64,000 nucleotides of DNA from an uncultured bacterium (GCA_903906425.1 CAIVKH010000001.1:1-64000), one strand, 5' to 3'; positions 50,997 to 61,153 are shown, numbered from the stretch's first letter. The notes: generated by a model from the letters alone, not told the origin. Numbers and translations are program-made.

Positions 50997-52040
50997 ATGA
51001 ACACACGCATTCTTCTTTTCATTTCATTCATCATGGCCGCGTCCGCCGCCCGTGCCGCAGACGGCGAATTCCGCCCGGGCGAAGTCTGGAGCGACACGGA
51101 CGGCACGCCGATCCAGGCGCACAGCGCGGGCATCCTCGTGAGCGGCGGAAAATATTTCTGGTTCGGCGAGGACAAAACTCTCGGCGACCGGAACCGGCGC
51201 GGCATCTCGTGCTACAGCTCGACGGACCTCTACAACTGGAAGAACGAGGGGCTCGCGCTGCCGAAGGAGGCGATGCCGGAAAAGTTCCGCGACTGGGGCA
51301 TCGTCGAGCGGCCGAAGGTCATTTTCAATCCGCACTCGCACCGCTTCGTCATGTGGATGCACCTGGACGATTCCGGCTATCATGCGGCCAGCGCCGGCAT
51401 CGCCACCAGCGACAAGCCGACCGGTCCGTTCACGTTCGCAAAACAGTTGCGCCCGATCGGCGATGACTTCGGTTACAAAGACGACGATCCGAACAAGCAA
51501 AAGCAACTCGGCGGAACTTACCGCGACATGAATCTGTTTGTTGATGACGACGGCAAGGCCTACGCGTTTTATTCGTCGGAAGGAAATGCCACGATGTATG
51601 TCGTCTGCCTCGACGACAATTTCACCGGCCCGGAAACTCCCGCAGTGCCGGGCAAGAATTGGGCGCGGCTGTTTGTCGGAAAATTTCGCGAAGCTCCGGC
51701 GCCATTCAAATTCGGGAAGCGGTACTACCTGATCACCTCCGGCTGCACCGGTTGGTCGCCGAACGCGGCCAACTACGCCGTCGCCGACAACATCCTCGGC
51801 CCGTGGGAAACCAAAACGAATCCATGTGTCGGCCCCGATGCTGAAAAAACTTTTCATGCGCAAAGCACCTTCGTGCTTCCCGTTGCCGGCAAACCCGGCA
51901 GTTTCATTTTCATGGCGGACCGCTGGAACAAGGACAAACTCGAAGACTCCCGCTATGTCTGGCTCCCGCTCATAATCAAGCCGGACCGCTCGTTTACGCT
52001 CGAATGGCGCGACAAATGGGACCTTTCGGTTTTCCAATGA
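50997..52040 (+). CDS. Secreted GH43-like glycoside hydrolase
   Basis: Signal peptide; IQAHSAGILVSGGKYFWFGEDK; YRDMNLFVDDDGKAYAFYSSEGN; APFKFGKRYYLITSGCTGW. Confidence 0.82.
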   Translation: MNTRILLFISFIMAASAARAADGEFRPGEVWSDTDGTPIQAHSAGILVSGGKYFWFGEDKTLGDRNRRGISCYSSTDLYNWKNEGLALPKEAMPEKFRDWGIVERPKVIFNPHSHRFVMWMHLDDSGYHAASAGIATSDKPTGPFTFAKQLRPIGDDFGYKDDDPNKQKQLGGTYRDMNLFVDDDGKAYAFYSSEGNATMYVVCLDDNFTGPETPAVPGKNWARLFVGKFREAPAPFKFGKRYYLITSGCTGWSPNAANYAVADNILGPWETKTNPCVGPDAEKTFHAQSTFVLPVAGKPGSFIFMADRWNKDKLEDSRYVWLPLIIKPDRSFTLEWRDKWDLSVFQ

Positions 52041-52079
52041 TTGGAAAAGTCCGCGCGCGAAAAGCTCCAATGATTGGAA
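52032..52079. repeat. Paired-palindrome array 18 (2 copies, 33-bp phase) overlapping the GH43 stop codon
   Basis: ttccaatgattggaa 52032-52046; ctccaatgattggaa 52065-52079. Confidence 0.97.
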
Positions 52080-52116
52080 AATGTCTTGAAGGAAAATCGT
52101 CGGAGGAAGTCTCGTC

Positions 52117-55056
52117 ATGAAAATGCAATCGTTGCTCTGTCTGTTCTTTGTCACCGCCGCGCTCGCCGTGCGCGGCGATGGATTCGCGCTCACAAAAAAT
52201 TCGCCGGTCTATGAAGCCGCGCCGCAAAAGGCGCTCGACCTCACCGACGAGGTGACGCTCGAAGCGTGGATCTGCCCTGATGCGCAAGCCGGAGGCTGCC
52301 GCATCCTCGACAAGTCAACGCCGGGCGGGCAGGACGGCTACAACCTCGATACGTTTCCCGGAAATGGATTGCGGCTGATTACGGATCGCGGCGGATTCAC
52401 AGCAAAATGCTCGCTGCCCGTCGGCAAGTGGTGCCACGTCGCAGCCGTGTACAGCGCGTCGAAGAAGATTCTCAAGCTGTATCTCGACGGCAAGGAGGTC
52501 GGCAGCGTGAACGGCGGGAATTTTCCGCCGATGAAAATCTCCGCGCATCCGCTCTGCGTCGGTTGCGATCCCGATGGCGGCAATCGCTTCACCGGCAAAA
52601 TCCGCGAGGCTGCAATTTATTCGGTCGCGCTTCCGGAAAATGTCATCGCGCGGCACGCGATCGGGACGGACGCGAAAGATGAAACAGCTCTGATCGCGCG
52701 ATGGAAATTTGACGAGAAGCCCGGCGACACGATTGATCCGGTCGCCGGGAAAATTGCGCTGTCGCGCGCGAAGACGATGCACCGCGCGGGCGGCGCGCAG
52801 CCGGACAACAGCCCTGATCGCGAACTTGTTTATTCCGGCGAAGCGCAGGCACCCGCGGAACCGTTGAGTTTGTGGTATCGCAAATCCGCCGGCGCATGGA
52901 CCGAGGCGCTTCCGATTGGAAACGGCCGTCTCGGCGCGATGGTTTTTGGCCGCGTGAATCAGGAGCGGCTGCAACTGAACGAGGACACGCTCTGGGCGGG
53001 CGGGCCGTACGATCAGAACAACACGAACGCGATTGCGGCGCTGCCGGAAGCGCGTCGGCTCATCAACGAAGGAAAATTCAAGGAGGCAAACAAGCTCGTC
53101 AGCGAAAAGATGATTGCGAATCCGCGCGGGCAGATGCCGTACGAGCCGGTCGGTGATTTGCTGCTCGATTTTGCCGAGACGAAAACCGTCGCGGATTATC
53201 GCCGCGATTTGAATCTCGACACCGCGATCAGCAGCGTGAGCTACACGATTGATGGCGTGAAATATTTGCGCGAAGTTTTTTCGAGCCCGGTTGATCAGGT
53301 CGTCGTCGTCAAGCTGTCCGCAGACAAGCCTGGAAAAATTTCCTTCACCGCCGGAATGAAGACGCCGCAAAAAGCGACGGTCACGGCGGACAAAAATACG
53401 CTCGTGATGGACGGCGTGAACGGCGATGCGATGGGAATTGCGGGCGCGCTGAAATTTCAGTGCCGCACGCTCGTGAAAAATTCCGGCGGAAAAATCGAAA
53501 CCCAAGCCGACAAGGTTTCCGTGACCGGCGCGGACGAAGCGGTGCTGTTGATCGCGGCCGCGACGAGCTACAAGAATTACAAGGATGTCAGCGGCGATCC
53601 CGATGCGCTCTCGAAAAACTACATCGCGAAGGCGGAGAAGAAATCGTTCGACGAACTTCGCGCGGCGCACATCAAGGAACATCAGCGGCTGTTTCGCGCG
53701 TGCTCGCTCGATCTCGGAACCACCGACGCGATGAAGCTGCCGACGGACGAGCGCATCAAGAATTTCGCGACCGGCAACGATCCGAATTTTGCGGTGCTGT
53801 ATTTTCAGTTCGGCCGATATTTGCTCATCAGCTCATCGCGTCCCGGTGGACAGACGGCAAATTTGCAGGGCCTGTGGAACGAGAGCATGGGGCCGCCCTG
53901 GGGCAGCAAATACACGATCAACATCAACACGGAAATGAACTACTGGCCGGTGGACACCGCGAACATCGGCGAGTGCGTCGAGCCACTGGTTTCGATGGTG
54001 CTCGATCTTTCGGAAAGCGGAAAAGAGGCCGCGCGCGTTCACTGGGGCGCGGGCGGTTGGGTCGCGCATCACAACACGGATCTCTGGCGCGCGGCTTCGC
54101 CGATTGACGGGCCGTGGGGACACTGGCCGACGGGCGGCGCGTGGCTGCTGCAGAATTTGTGGGAGCACTATCTTTTCACCGGGGACAAGGAATTCCTGAA
54201 ACGGATTTATCCGGCGATGAAAGGCTCCGCGCAGTTCTTCCTCGATTCGCTCGTTGAAGAGCCGAAACACAAATGGCTCGTCACATCGCCATCGGCCTCG
54301 CCGGAACACTCGAATCCATTCGGCGGCTCCGTGAGCGCTGGACCGACAATGGACCAGCAGATCATCCGTGATCTCTTCGGCAACTGCATCCAGGCGGCGG
54401 CCGATCTTGGCACCGACAAGGAGTTCGCCGACAAAGTTGCCGCGGCCCGCGCGCGACTCGCCCCGAACCAGATCGGCAAGGCCGGGCAGTTGCAGGAATG
54501 GCTCGACGATTGGGACATGGAGGCGCCCGATCAGCATCATCGGCACGTTTCGCATCTCTATGGACTTTTCCCGAGCGCGCAAATTTCGCTGCGCACGACG
54601 CCGGAACTCGCGGCCGCCGTAAAGAAGTCGCTCGAAATCCGCGGCGACATGGCGACGGGTTGGGCCATCGGCTGGCGCATCAACCTCTGGGCGCGGCTCG
54701 GCGACGGCAATCACACCTACGACGTGATCAAGCTGCTCTTCACGCCGGCGCGGACCTATCCGAACATGTTCGACGCGCATCCGCCGTTCCAGATTGACGG
54801 CAACTTTGGCGGTACGTCCGGCATCTGCGAAATGCTCCTGCAATCGCACACGGGCGAAATCGAACTGCTGCCCGCACTGCCATCCGCGTGGCCGAACGGC
54901 AGCGTGAAAGGCCTCCGCGCGCGCGGCGGCTTTACCGTGGACATCGCGTGGAAAGACGGAAAAGTTTCGTCGTACCGCATCGCATCGGAAAAGCCGCGCG
55001 AGGTCAAAATCCGCGTGAACGGCGAAATGAAGACAATCAAGTCCGAAAAGATTTGA
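52117..55056 (+). CDS. Secreted LamG-GH95 protein (alpha-L-fucosidase-like)
   Basis: N-term LamG/concanavalin-like ([22 protein letters not shown]...); GH95 [68 protein letters not shown]. Confidence 0.92.
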   Translation: MKMQSLLCLFFVTAALAVRGDGFALTKNSPVYEAAPQKALDLTDEVTLEAWICPDAQAGGCRILDKSTPGGQDGYNLDTFPGNGLRLITDRGGFTAKCSLPVGKWCHVAAVYSASKKILKLYLDGKEVGSVNGGNFPPMKISAHPLCVGCDPDGGNRFTGKIREAAIYSVALPENVIARHAIGTDAKDETALIARWKFDEKPGDTIDPVAGKIALSRAKTMHRAGGAQPDNSPDRELVYSGEAQAPAEPLSLWYRKSAGAWTEALPIGNGRLGAMVFGRVNQERLQLNEDTLWAGGPYDQNNTNAIAALPEARRLINEGKFKEANKLVSEKMIANPRGQMPYEPVGDLLLDFAETKTVADYRRDLNLDTAISSVSYTIDGVKYLREVFSSPVDQVVVVKLSADKPGKISFTAGMKTPQKATVTADKNTLVMDGVNGDAMGIAGALKFQCRTLVKNSGGKIETQADKVSVTGADEAVLLIAAATSYKNYKDVSGDPDALSKNYIAKAEKKSFDELRAAHIKEHQRLFRACSLDLGTTDAMKLPTDERIKNFATGNDPNFAVLYFQFGRYLLISSSRPGGQTANLQGLWNESMGPPWGSKYTININTEMNYWPVDTANIGECVEPLVSMVLDLSESGKEAARVHWGAGGWVAHHNTDLWRAASPIDGPWGHWPTGGAWLLQNLWEHYLFTGDKEFLKRIYPAMKGSAQFFLDSLVEEPKHKWLVTSPSASPEHSNPFGGSVSAGPTMDQQIIRDLFGNCIQAAADLGTDKEFADKVAAARARLAPNQIGKAGQLQEWLDDWDMEAPDQHHRHVSHLYGLFPSAQISLRTTPELAAAVKKSLEIRGDMATGWAIGWRINLWARLGDGNHTYDVIKLLFTPARTYPNMFDAHPPFQIDGNFGGTSGICEMLLQSHTGEIELLPALPSAWPNGSVKGLRARGGFTVDIAWKDGKVSSYRIASEKPREVKIRVNGEMKTIKSEKI

Positions 55057-55106
55057 GCCGCGTCTTGCCGGCCCCGGCGAAACGCGGTTGCGTTGCGCAC
55101 GCGGCG

Positions 55107-56054
55107 TCAGACGTTGGCGTAGGTGTTGCGGCGGACGATCTGATAGGCCTTGATGAGCTCGGCGACGCCCTTCTGGATGTCCACCTGGGCGGCAAAGCCG
55201 GTCTTCTCGATCTTCTCGTTGCTGACGATGTAATTTCGCTGGTCCGGATCCTTGCCGACGGGGGCTTCCATGATCGTGAAGGGGGGAATCTGCTTCTTGA
55301 TTTCGAGGCAGAGTTCCATCTTGGAGAGGTTGGCCGAGCTGAGGCCGATGTTGTAGGCTTGGCCCTGCATCCGCTCAAAATTGTTGATCACATGCACGAA
55401 GGCCCGCGCGACATCGCGGACGTGAACATAGTTGCGCTTGAAGTGCGCCTCGAAGAGCACGACGAAGCGGTCCATCACCGCGCGGTAGGTGAAATCATTC
55501 ACGAGCAGGTCAATCCGCATCCGTGGGCTGACGCCGAACACCGTCGCGAGCCGGAAGGCTGCGCCGCGGCCGCTGGCCAGCACATATTTTTCCGCCTCGA
55601 CCTTCGTCTTGCCGTAGATCGAGATCGGATTGAGCGGCGACTCTTCCGTGCAGAAAATTCCGGACTGTCCGACGCCGTAGCCGCTGTTCGTGTTCGGATA
55701 AATGATTTTCTGATCCGGCCGGCTCAAATCCACGATCATCTTCACCGCGTCGCAATTGATCGACTGCGCCTCCAGCGGGCGCTGCTCGCACAGGGGCATC
55801 CCGACCAGGCACGCCAGCGGGATCGCGATGTCCGCGCCGTCGAGCAGCTTCTTCACCAGCGTCCTGTCGCGGCAGTCGCCGCGCACGACGGTCAGCTTCT
55901 CGTCGTGGCACACATCCAGCAACGAGGACGGGTTGAACATGAAGCTGTCCAGCACCGTCACGCGATAGCCTTCGCGCAGCAGCAGCGGAACGAGGATGGA
56001 CCCGATATAACCGGCGCCGCCGGTCACCAACACGGACTGATTTATTTTGCTCAT
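55107..56054 (-). CDS. NAD-dependent epimerase/dehydratase (extended SDR)
   Basis: VLVTGGAGYIGSILVPLLL; SIYGKTKVEAEKYV. Confidence 0.9.
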   Translation of the reverse strand: MSKINQSVLVTGGAGYIGSILVPLLLREGYRVTVLDSFMFNPSSLLDVCHDEKLTVVRGDCRDRTLVKKLLDGADIAIPLACLVGMPLCEQRPLEAQSINCDAVKMIVDLSRPDQKIIYPNTNSGYGVGQSGIFCTEESPLNPISIYGKTKVEAEKYVLASGRGAAFRLATVFGVSPRMRIDLLVNDFTYRAVMDRFVVLFEAHFKRNYVHVRDVARAFVHVINNFERMQGQAYNIGLSSANLSKMELCLEIKKQIPPFTIMEAPVGKDPDQRNYIVSNEKIEKTGFAAQVDIQKGVAELIKAYQIVRRNTYANV

Positions 56055-56126
56055 GAGGCCGCGGAAAGTAGCGGCCGTGCCGCGGCCCGTCAATACCGGG
56101 AACGCCGCGACCGGCGGCCCGCAAGC

Positions 56127-56173
56127 TTCCAATCATTGGAAAAATCCGCGGCGCAAGGCTCCAATGATTGGAA
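56127..56173. repeat. Paired-palindrome array 19 (2 copies, 32-bp phase)
   Basis: ttccaatcattggaa 56127-56141; ctccaatgattggaa 56159-56173; divergent gap upstream of lexA. Confidence 0.97.
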
Positions 56174-56177
56174 AACT

Positions 56178-56189
56178 GAACCATGGTTC
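56178..56189. promoter_or_regulatory. LexA-type operator box 1
   Basis: gaaccatggttc = GAAC-N4-GTTC palindrome. Confidence 0.8.
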
Positions 56190-56197
56190 TTTTCCGC

Positions 56198-56226
56198 TTG
56201 AAACTGAACCATGGTTCCATTATATT
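56198..56226 (+). promoter_or_regulatory. Predicted sigma70 promoter of lexA-like gene
   Basis: -35 TTGAAA 56198-56203, 17-bp spacer, -10 TATATT 56221-56226. Confidence 0.75.
56206..56217. promoter_or_regulatory. LexA-type operator box 2 (between -35 and -10)
   Basis: gaaccatggttc identical to box 1, 28 bp downstream. Confidence 0.85.
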
Positions 56227-56253
56227 GCCGCTGAAAAAAGATGGAGAACTGAC

Positions 56254-56841
56254 ATGCCACGAACACTGGAACTCGGCGAAAAGGTTACGAAGCTGCGGGC
56301 GTTTTTCCGGAACGAGCAGCGGATGCCCGGCTACCAGGAGATGCTCGAACTCTTCGGTTACAATTCCAAGAACGCCGTCCACGGCCTGCTGCTCAAGCTT
56401 GCCGACGCCGGCTATATCGCCAAGGACGACGCCGGAAAAATTTCCCCCACCCACAAACTCACCGGCGCGATCCGCGTCCTCGGCACCGTCAAGGCCGGGT
56501 TCCCGTCGCCTGCCGAGGAAGAACTCGCCGAGGTTCTGAACCTCGACGAATTTCTCGTCCGGCGACCCGACGACACCTTCATGCTCACCGTCAGCGGCGA
56601 CTCGATGATCGACGCCGGCATCCAGCCCGGCGACCTCGTCCTTGTCGAACGCGGGCGCAATCCGAAATCCGGCGACATCGTCATCGCGCAGGTTGACGGC
56701 GAGTGGACGATGAAATTTTATGTCAAAGACCGGACAGGGCTTCACCTCGATCCCGCGAACAAAAAATACCGCCCGATCCGCCCGACAAATAATCTCAACA
56801 TCGGCGGCATCGTCCACGGCGTTGTTCGGAAATACGCCTGA
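56254..56841 (+). CDS. lexA: LexA-like repressor (S24 autopeptidase)
   Basis: N-terminal winged-HTH-like region; KAGFPSPAEEE cleavage-site-like AG; VSGDSMIDAGIQPGDLVLVE; Lys in GEWTMKFY. Confidence 0.85.
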   Translation: MPRTLELGEKVTKLRAFFRNEQRMPGYQEMLELFGYNSKNAVHGLLLKLADAGYIAKDDAGKISPTHKLTGAIRVLGTVKAGFPSPAEEELAEVLNLDEFLVRRPDDTFMLTVSGDSMIDAGIQPGDLVLVERGRNPKSGDIVIAQVDGEWTMKFYVKDRTGLHLDPANKKYRPIRPTNNLNIGGIVHGVVRKYA

Positions 56842-56863
56842 TCTTTACCGCAGAGGAGACGCG

Positions 56864-57571
56864 ATGCCGGCCCAAATCGAGATCACCGTCATCCCCGCGT
56901 TTGATGACAATTACGCCTATTTGATCTGCTGGCCAGACGGCGCTGCGGTCGTCGATGCGCCGGATGCCGGGCCGATCCGACGAGAGCTCGAAGCACGCAA
57001 AACGAAACTGACGCACATTTTCATCACGCACGATCACCACGATCACATCGGCGGACTTTCCGAACTGAAGAAATTCTCCGGCGCGGAAATTGTCGCGCCT
57101 GCCGGCTCGCGCGTGCCGGCCGCGGATCGCGCTGTGAGCGGCGGTGAAAAACTCGATCTGGCGGGGCTGCGCGTCGAGGTAATCTGGACGCCGGGCCACT
57201 GCGCGGCGCACGCCTCGTTCTACCTGCCCGACGCAAAAGCCGTTTTCACGGGCGACTGTCTTTTCGGCGCGGGCTGCGGACGGCTTTTCGGGAACCCGCC
57301 GGAAATCATGTTCCAATCGCTGCAACGCCTCGCCGCGCTGCCGGACGAAACGAAAATCTATTTCGGCCACGAGTACACGGTTTCAAACCTGGAATTCGCG
57401 CTCACCGTCGAGCCGGAAAACGCCGCGGTGAAAAAGCGCCTCGCCGAGACCGGAAACAATCCGCGAACCGTGCCGAGCACGATCGCGCTCGAAAAAGAAA
57501 CGAATCCGTTTCTCCGCGCGCGCAGCGTGACGGAATTCGCGGACCGCCGCCGCCGCAAGGATTCGTTCTGA
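56864..57571 (+). CDS. gloB: Hydroxyacylglutathione hydrolase-like metallo-beta-lactamase-fold protein
   Basis: IPAFDDNYAYLI; THDHHDHIGG; TPGHCAAHASFYL; FTGDCLFGAGCGRLF; YFGHEYTVSNLEFAL. Confidence 0.9.
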   Translation: MPAQIEITVIPAFDDNYAYLICWPDGAAVVDAPDAGPIRRELEARKTKLTHIFITHDHHDHIGGLSELKKFSGAEIVAPAGSRVPAADRAVSGGEKLDLAGLRVEVIWTPGHCAAHASFYLPDAKAVFTGDCLFGAGCGRLFGNPPEIMFQSLQRLAALPDETKIYFGHEYTVSNLEFALTVEPENAAVKKRLAETGNNPRTVPSTIALEKETNPFLRARSVTEFADRRRRKDSF

Positions 57572-57575
57572 TTTT

Positions 57576-57623
57576 TTCCAATCATTGGAAGAGACCGGCG
57601 GCGATGTTTTCCAATGATTGGAA
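57576..57623. repeat. Paired-palindrome array 20 (2 copies, 33-bp phase)
   Basis: ttccaatcattggaa 57576-57590; ttccaatgattggaa 57609-57623; convergent gap. Confidence 0.98.
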
Positions 57624-57648
57624 GTTTGCGTTTCGCGTCGGGCGGATT

Positions 57649-58386
57649 TCACGAAAGGGCGGCGAAGAGTTCGCGGAGTTCGTCCTCGGTGTCGCCGGGC
57701 GTGGCGGTGGTGGCGGCGACTTCTTCGCGGATGACTTCGCGGTAGCGCTGGCGGAGGCGGTGGACGGCGACCTTGATGGAGCCCTCGGTCATTCCGAGTT
57801 TTTCGCCGAGCGCGGCGTAGCCGCCGGCGATTTTGTCGCCGGCGATGGTTTCCTGGAGCGCGTCGAAGTGGGCGGTTTTGCCATCGGCGGCGAATTCGGC
57901 GCGGAGGCGGGCGAGAGCGCGATCGAGGAGCGCGAGCGCCCACTGGCGGTCGAATATTTTTTCAGGCGTGTCGGCGGGATCGGCGGGTTCAAGCGCGAAT
58001 TTTTCCTCGGCGGCGGCGGCATCGAGCGAGATGAGTTCGCGTCCGCCGCCGCGCTTCTGCGCTTTGTTGTGTTCGCGGACGTTGTTGATGTGGTTGCGAA
58101 GCGATGCGAGGAGAAATGAGCGAAAGCGGCCTTTCGCGCGGTCGAGGCCGCGGAATCCGTTTCGTTCGAGCAGGCCGATGAAGAAGCTTTGCGTGATGTC
58201 CTCGGCGTCGGCGGCGTTGAAGCCCTGGCGGCGGACGAAGCCGTAGAGCGGATACCAGTAGGCGCTGCAAAGCTGCTGCAGGGCGGGCCGCGCGACGACG
58301 CTGTCGGTGCTGCCGGCGGCGAGCACGACGCTCCACATCGTGCCCGGCGCGTAACCGGCGGATGTTTTTTCGATTCCTTCGCTCAC
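57649..58386 (-). CDS. ECF-like RNA polymerase sigma factor (probable GTG start)
   Basis: LCSAYWYPLYGFVRRQGFNAADAEDITQSFFIGLLER; MTEGSIKVAVHRLRQRYRE; GTG at 58384-58386 (ORF is open to 58482). Confidence 0.82.
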   Translation of the reverse strand: MSEGIEKTSAGYAPGTMWSVVLAAGSTDSVVARPALQQLCSAYWYPLYGFVRRQGFNAADAEDITQSFFIGLLERNGFRGLDRAKGRFRSFLLASLRNHINNVREHNKAQKRGGGRELISLDAAAAEEKFALEPADPADTPEKIFDRQWALALLDRALARLRAEFAADGKTAHFDALQETIAGDKIAGGYAALGEKLGMTEGSIKVAVHRLRQRYREVIREEVAATTATPGDTEDELRELFAALS

Positions 58387-58496
58387 GTTTGCTCCTGAGC
58401 CATGAGAATAACGGTTCGGCCCGGGCTGGCAATCTGTTCGTAACTTTTTTAGGCGGCTCCGTTTTCTTCCGGCGAGACTCAAAACGGAGATGCAAC

Positions 58497-58667
58497 ATGA
58501 AACTGATTAAACTGATGATCGTCTGGCAACTGGTGGTCCTGTCATGCGCGGTTTATGCGAATCTCAAGCGGGACAAAATTTCCGCAGACGCAGACAATCC
58601 AGCCGCAATCGCCGCCGAGTCCTATCTTCCATCAGCCGAACGGGTGTTCGATCAGTTGTGGCGCTGA
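58497..58667 (+). CDS. Small putative membrane/secreted protein (56 aa)
   Basis: MKLIKLMIVWQLVVLSCAVYANLKRDK... divergent from sigma factor gene. Confidence 0.4.
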   Translation: MKLIKLMIVWQLVVLSCAVYANLKRDKISADADNPAAIAAESYLPSAERVFDQLWR

Positions 58668-58692
58668 AACATGTTGCCGGTCCGAAAAATTC

Positions 58693-61014
58693 TCACGGGC
58701 GAACGCCAACGGGCGGCGCGCCGGACCAGCCAAAGCTGGTAATGTTGGTCGTATTGTTGAGGCTCGACAGAATGTTCCAGGTGCCGGTACTGAGCCGGTA
58801 GGTCGCAAAGTCGGCTTTGCCATCGCCGTCGTAGTCGCCAGAAATCGGAATGGTGGCGTTGCCTCCGAAGACGCGGTCAATGAACACGCCCGTGCTGCCG
58901 GAAACATACCAGTGACCGGCGATGGTGTCGCAGACGGCGATGTCGGCCTTGTGATCGCCGTCGTAGTCGGCGGGAACGGGAGTGAAGCCGAGGCCGCCGA
59001 ATTGCGACTGGGTGAATCCCGCGGAACTGCGGAGGATGTACCACATGCTGTTCGCCGGATCGAACACGGCAACGTCAGCCTTGCCGTCGCCGTCGTAGTC
59101 GGCGGGAACGGGGATCGAAGCCGAGTAACCGAACTGATAATTCGTGTAGCCAAGTGAACTGCGGAAGATGTGCCACAGGCCGGAGGCGGGCTCGAAAACG
59201 CCCAGGTCGGTTTTCCCGTCGCCGTCGTAATCGGCGGGAACGGGAATCGTGCCGCTGTGGCCAAACTGCGTGAAGTGATATCCCGTCTTGGTGCCGAACC
59301 AGTACCACAGGCCGGAGGGAGGATCGTAATAGGCCGCGTCGGTTTTGCCGTCGCCATCGAAATCGGCGACGACGGGAATGACGCCGGAATATCCGAAATG
59401 AAATGTCTGAAAGCCCGCCGTGCTCTTGAAGAGGAACCAGGTGGAGTCCGAGGATTGGTAGGTATTCAGATCGGCTTTGCCGTCGCCGTCATAATCGCGC
59501 TTGGTGGGGAAATTCAGTAGGGTGAGCGGAGCGCCTGGAGTCAGCCACTGCTTCACGATCGGCCATGATTTGTCGAAGCGGCCGAAGTCGTCGAGGCCGC
59601 TTTGATTCCAGCAATAGGATGTTCCGCCATAGAGCTGGCCGAGGAATTGATGAGCGGGATTGAACAGCGGACTGCCGCTGCTGCCTTTTTCCGTCACGCC
59701 GCTATACCATTGCACGCCCCAGAAATTCGGGTCCTGCGCGCCGGACAGGTTTCCAAAGCTGATGCGCGTCCACGATCCGTTCGGATGATGGACGACGGTG
59801 AGCGTATCGCTGTTGGCGGGCGTGGCCGTGGACCAGCCGGCCAGAAAGGTTCCCGCCGGCGGCTGTTGGACGAGGCGCATGAAACTGAAATCATTTGCCT
59901 GCTGATATGTCGCGCCTGCCAGATACGTTCCGCCGCCGGTGGTGGTCGGCACGGTGCTGAGACTCGGCGGCGTTCCATTGCACGCGGACGTTTGATCGAG
60001 CCAGTAGAACTCGACCGTGCTGGCGATGGTCTGGTCGCCGACGCAGTGATTCGCCGTCATGAAATATGTGTTGGCATCCGACGGATCGCTGTCCGCCAGC
60101 AGGCAGCCCGTGCAAAGATATTGGGCGCCCTGATCAACAAGCGTGATTAACGCAACTGCCGCGGCTTCGTTCGACCACGCGGGGTAACAATTCACATCGT
60201 TCTCGCAGAACTGCGCGCCAGCCTGGCTGGACGAAGCGCGCACATAGGTGTGCCCGATCTGCCGCACCGCGAAAGAAACCTCACGCGGCGAAACGCTCGG
60301 CGGCAGCGAGCACTCCAGCGTCAAGTCCGACGCCCAGATGGACTCGGCCCAGAACCGCGGCGCCGCCGCAAGTTCCGCCTTCGAATATGGCCCGCGCCGT
60401 TGCGCCGGATTCCCAGTTTGAAAAACGATGAACTGCGCCCCAGCCGGCACGCTGGCATTTTCGATGGCCACGCGGACAGCCTCCGCTCCACTCGAACTCA
60501 ATCGCAGCGTATAAACCCATCCTCCGTCGCTCGTCGGCATCCACAGCGACGAGCCGTTCACCACAACCGGCGATGGCAGGTCGCGAACAATTCCAATACG
60601 GCGCGCGCGCGGCTGCTTTGCCACGGAGTTCAGGGCGTCTTCGCGCAAGATCGCCGTCAGGTCCGGCGCCGCCAGCACCACGGCCTCGCTCGGTTGAACG
60701 ATCCGCTCGCGCACCGAAACCGGTTCCGGAACCGTGCGCTGCTGCGTTATCGCCGCCGGCCGACCGGCCATGGGCCGCGCCACATTCTGCCAACGCTTCT
60801 GGTGTGCCGTCTCGAACGCGGCCGGCAGCCGCGTCCCATTTGCGAAGGTGTACTCCGTGGATTCGACCCCGTCCGCGCCGGCAACCTGCCGCCCGTTCAC
60901 CACGCAGTTGCTCCCGTTCACAAAAACCGATTCCTGCCACTGGTGAAGCACGCCCGCGGAAGCCGCGGTGGAAAGAGCGATGGCAATGAATGCGGCGAAC
61001 GACACAGTTTTCAT
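58693..61014 (-). CDS. Secreted trypsin-like protease with C-terminal FG-GAP/VCBS-like DYDGDGKAD repeats
   Basis: FMTANHCVGD, NDFSFMRL, GSSGSPLFN triad-like motifs; six or more DYDGDGKAD-type repeats at roughly 47-50 aa intervals. Confidence 0.88.
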   Translation of the reverse strand: MKTVSFAAFIAIALSTAASAGVLHQWQESVFVNGSNCVVNGRQVAGADGVESTEYTFANGTRLPAAFETAHQKRWQNVARPMAGRPAAITQQRTVPEPVSVRERIVQPSEAVVLAAPDLTAILREDALNSVAKQPRARRIGIVRDLPSPVVVNGSSLWMPTSDGGWVYTLRLSSSGAEAVRVAIENASVPAGAQFIVFQTGNPAQRRGPYSKAELAAAPRFWAESIWASDLTLECSLPPSVSPREVSFAVRQIGHTYVRASSSQAGAQFCENDVNCYPAWSNEAAAVALITLVDQGAQYLCTGCLLADSDPSDANTYFMTANHCVGDQTIASTVEFYWLDQTSACNGTPPSLSTVPTTTGGGTYLAGATYQQANDFSFMRLVQQPPAGTFLAGWSTATPANSDTLTVVHHPNGSWTRISFGNLSGAQDPNFWGVQWYSGVTEKGSSGSPLFNPAHQFLGQLYGGTSYCWNQSGLDDFGRFDKSWPIVKQWLTPGAPLTLLNFPTKRDYDGDGKADLNTYQSSDSTWFLFKSTAGFQTFHFGYSGVIPVVADFDGDGKTDAAYYDPPSGLWYWFGTKTGYHFTQFGHSGTIPVPADYDGDGKTDLGVFEPASGLWHIFRSSLGYTNYQFGYSASIPVPADYDGDGKADVAVFDPANSMWYILRSSAGFTQSQFGGLGFTPVPADYDGDHKADIAVCDTIAGHWYVSGSTGVFIDRVFGGNATIPISGDYDGDGKADFATYRLSTGTWNILSSLNNTTNITSFGWSGAPPVGVRP

Positions 61015-61071
61015 ATCAATTCCTTCAAGGGTTCTTCTGACGCAACTCACGGACGAATCTCAATACACAAC

Positions 61072-61150
61072 TTCCAATCACTGGAAAAATCAAATCCTGC
61101 AGCTTCCAATGATTGGAAATTTGCGCGCTCGTCTTTTCCAATGATTGGAA
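61072..61150. repeat. Palindrome array 21 (3 copies, exact 32-bp phase)
   Basis: ttccaatcactggaa 61072-61086 (1 mismatch); ttccaatgattggaa 61104-61118 and 61136-61150. Confidence 0.98.
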
Positions 61151-61153
61151 AAT

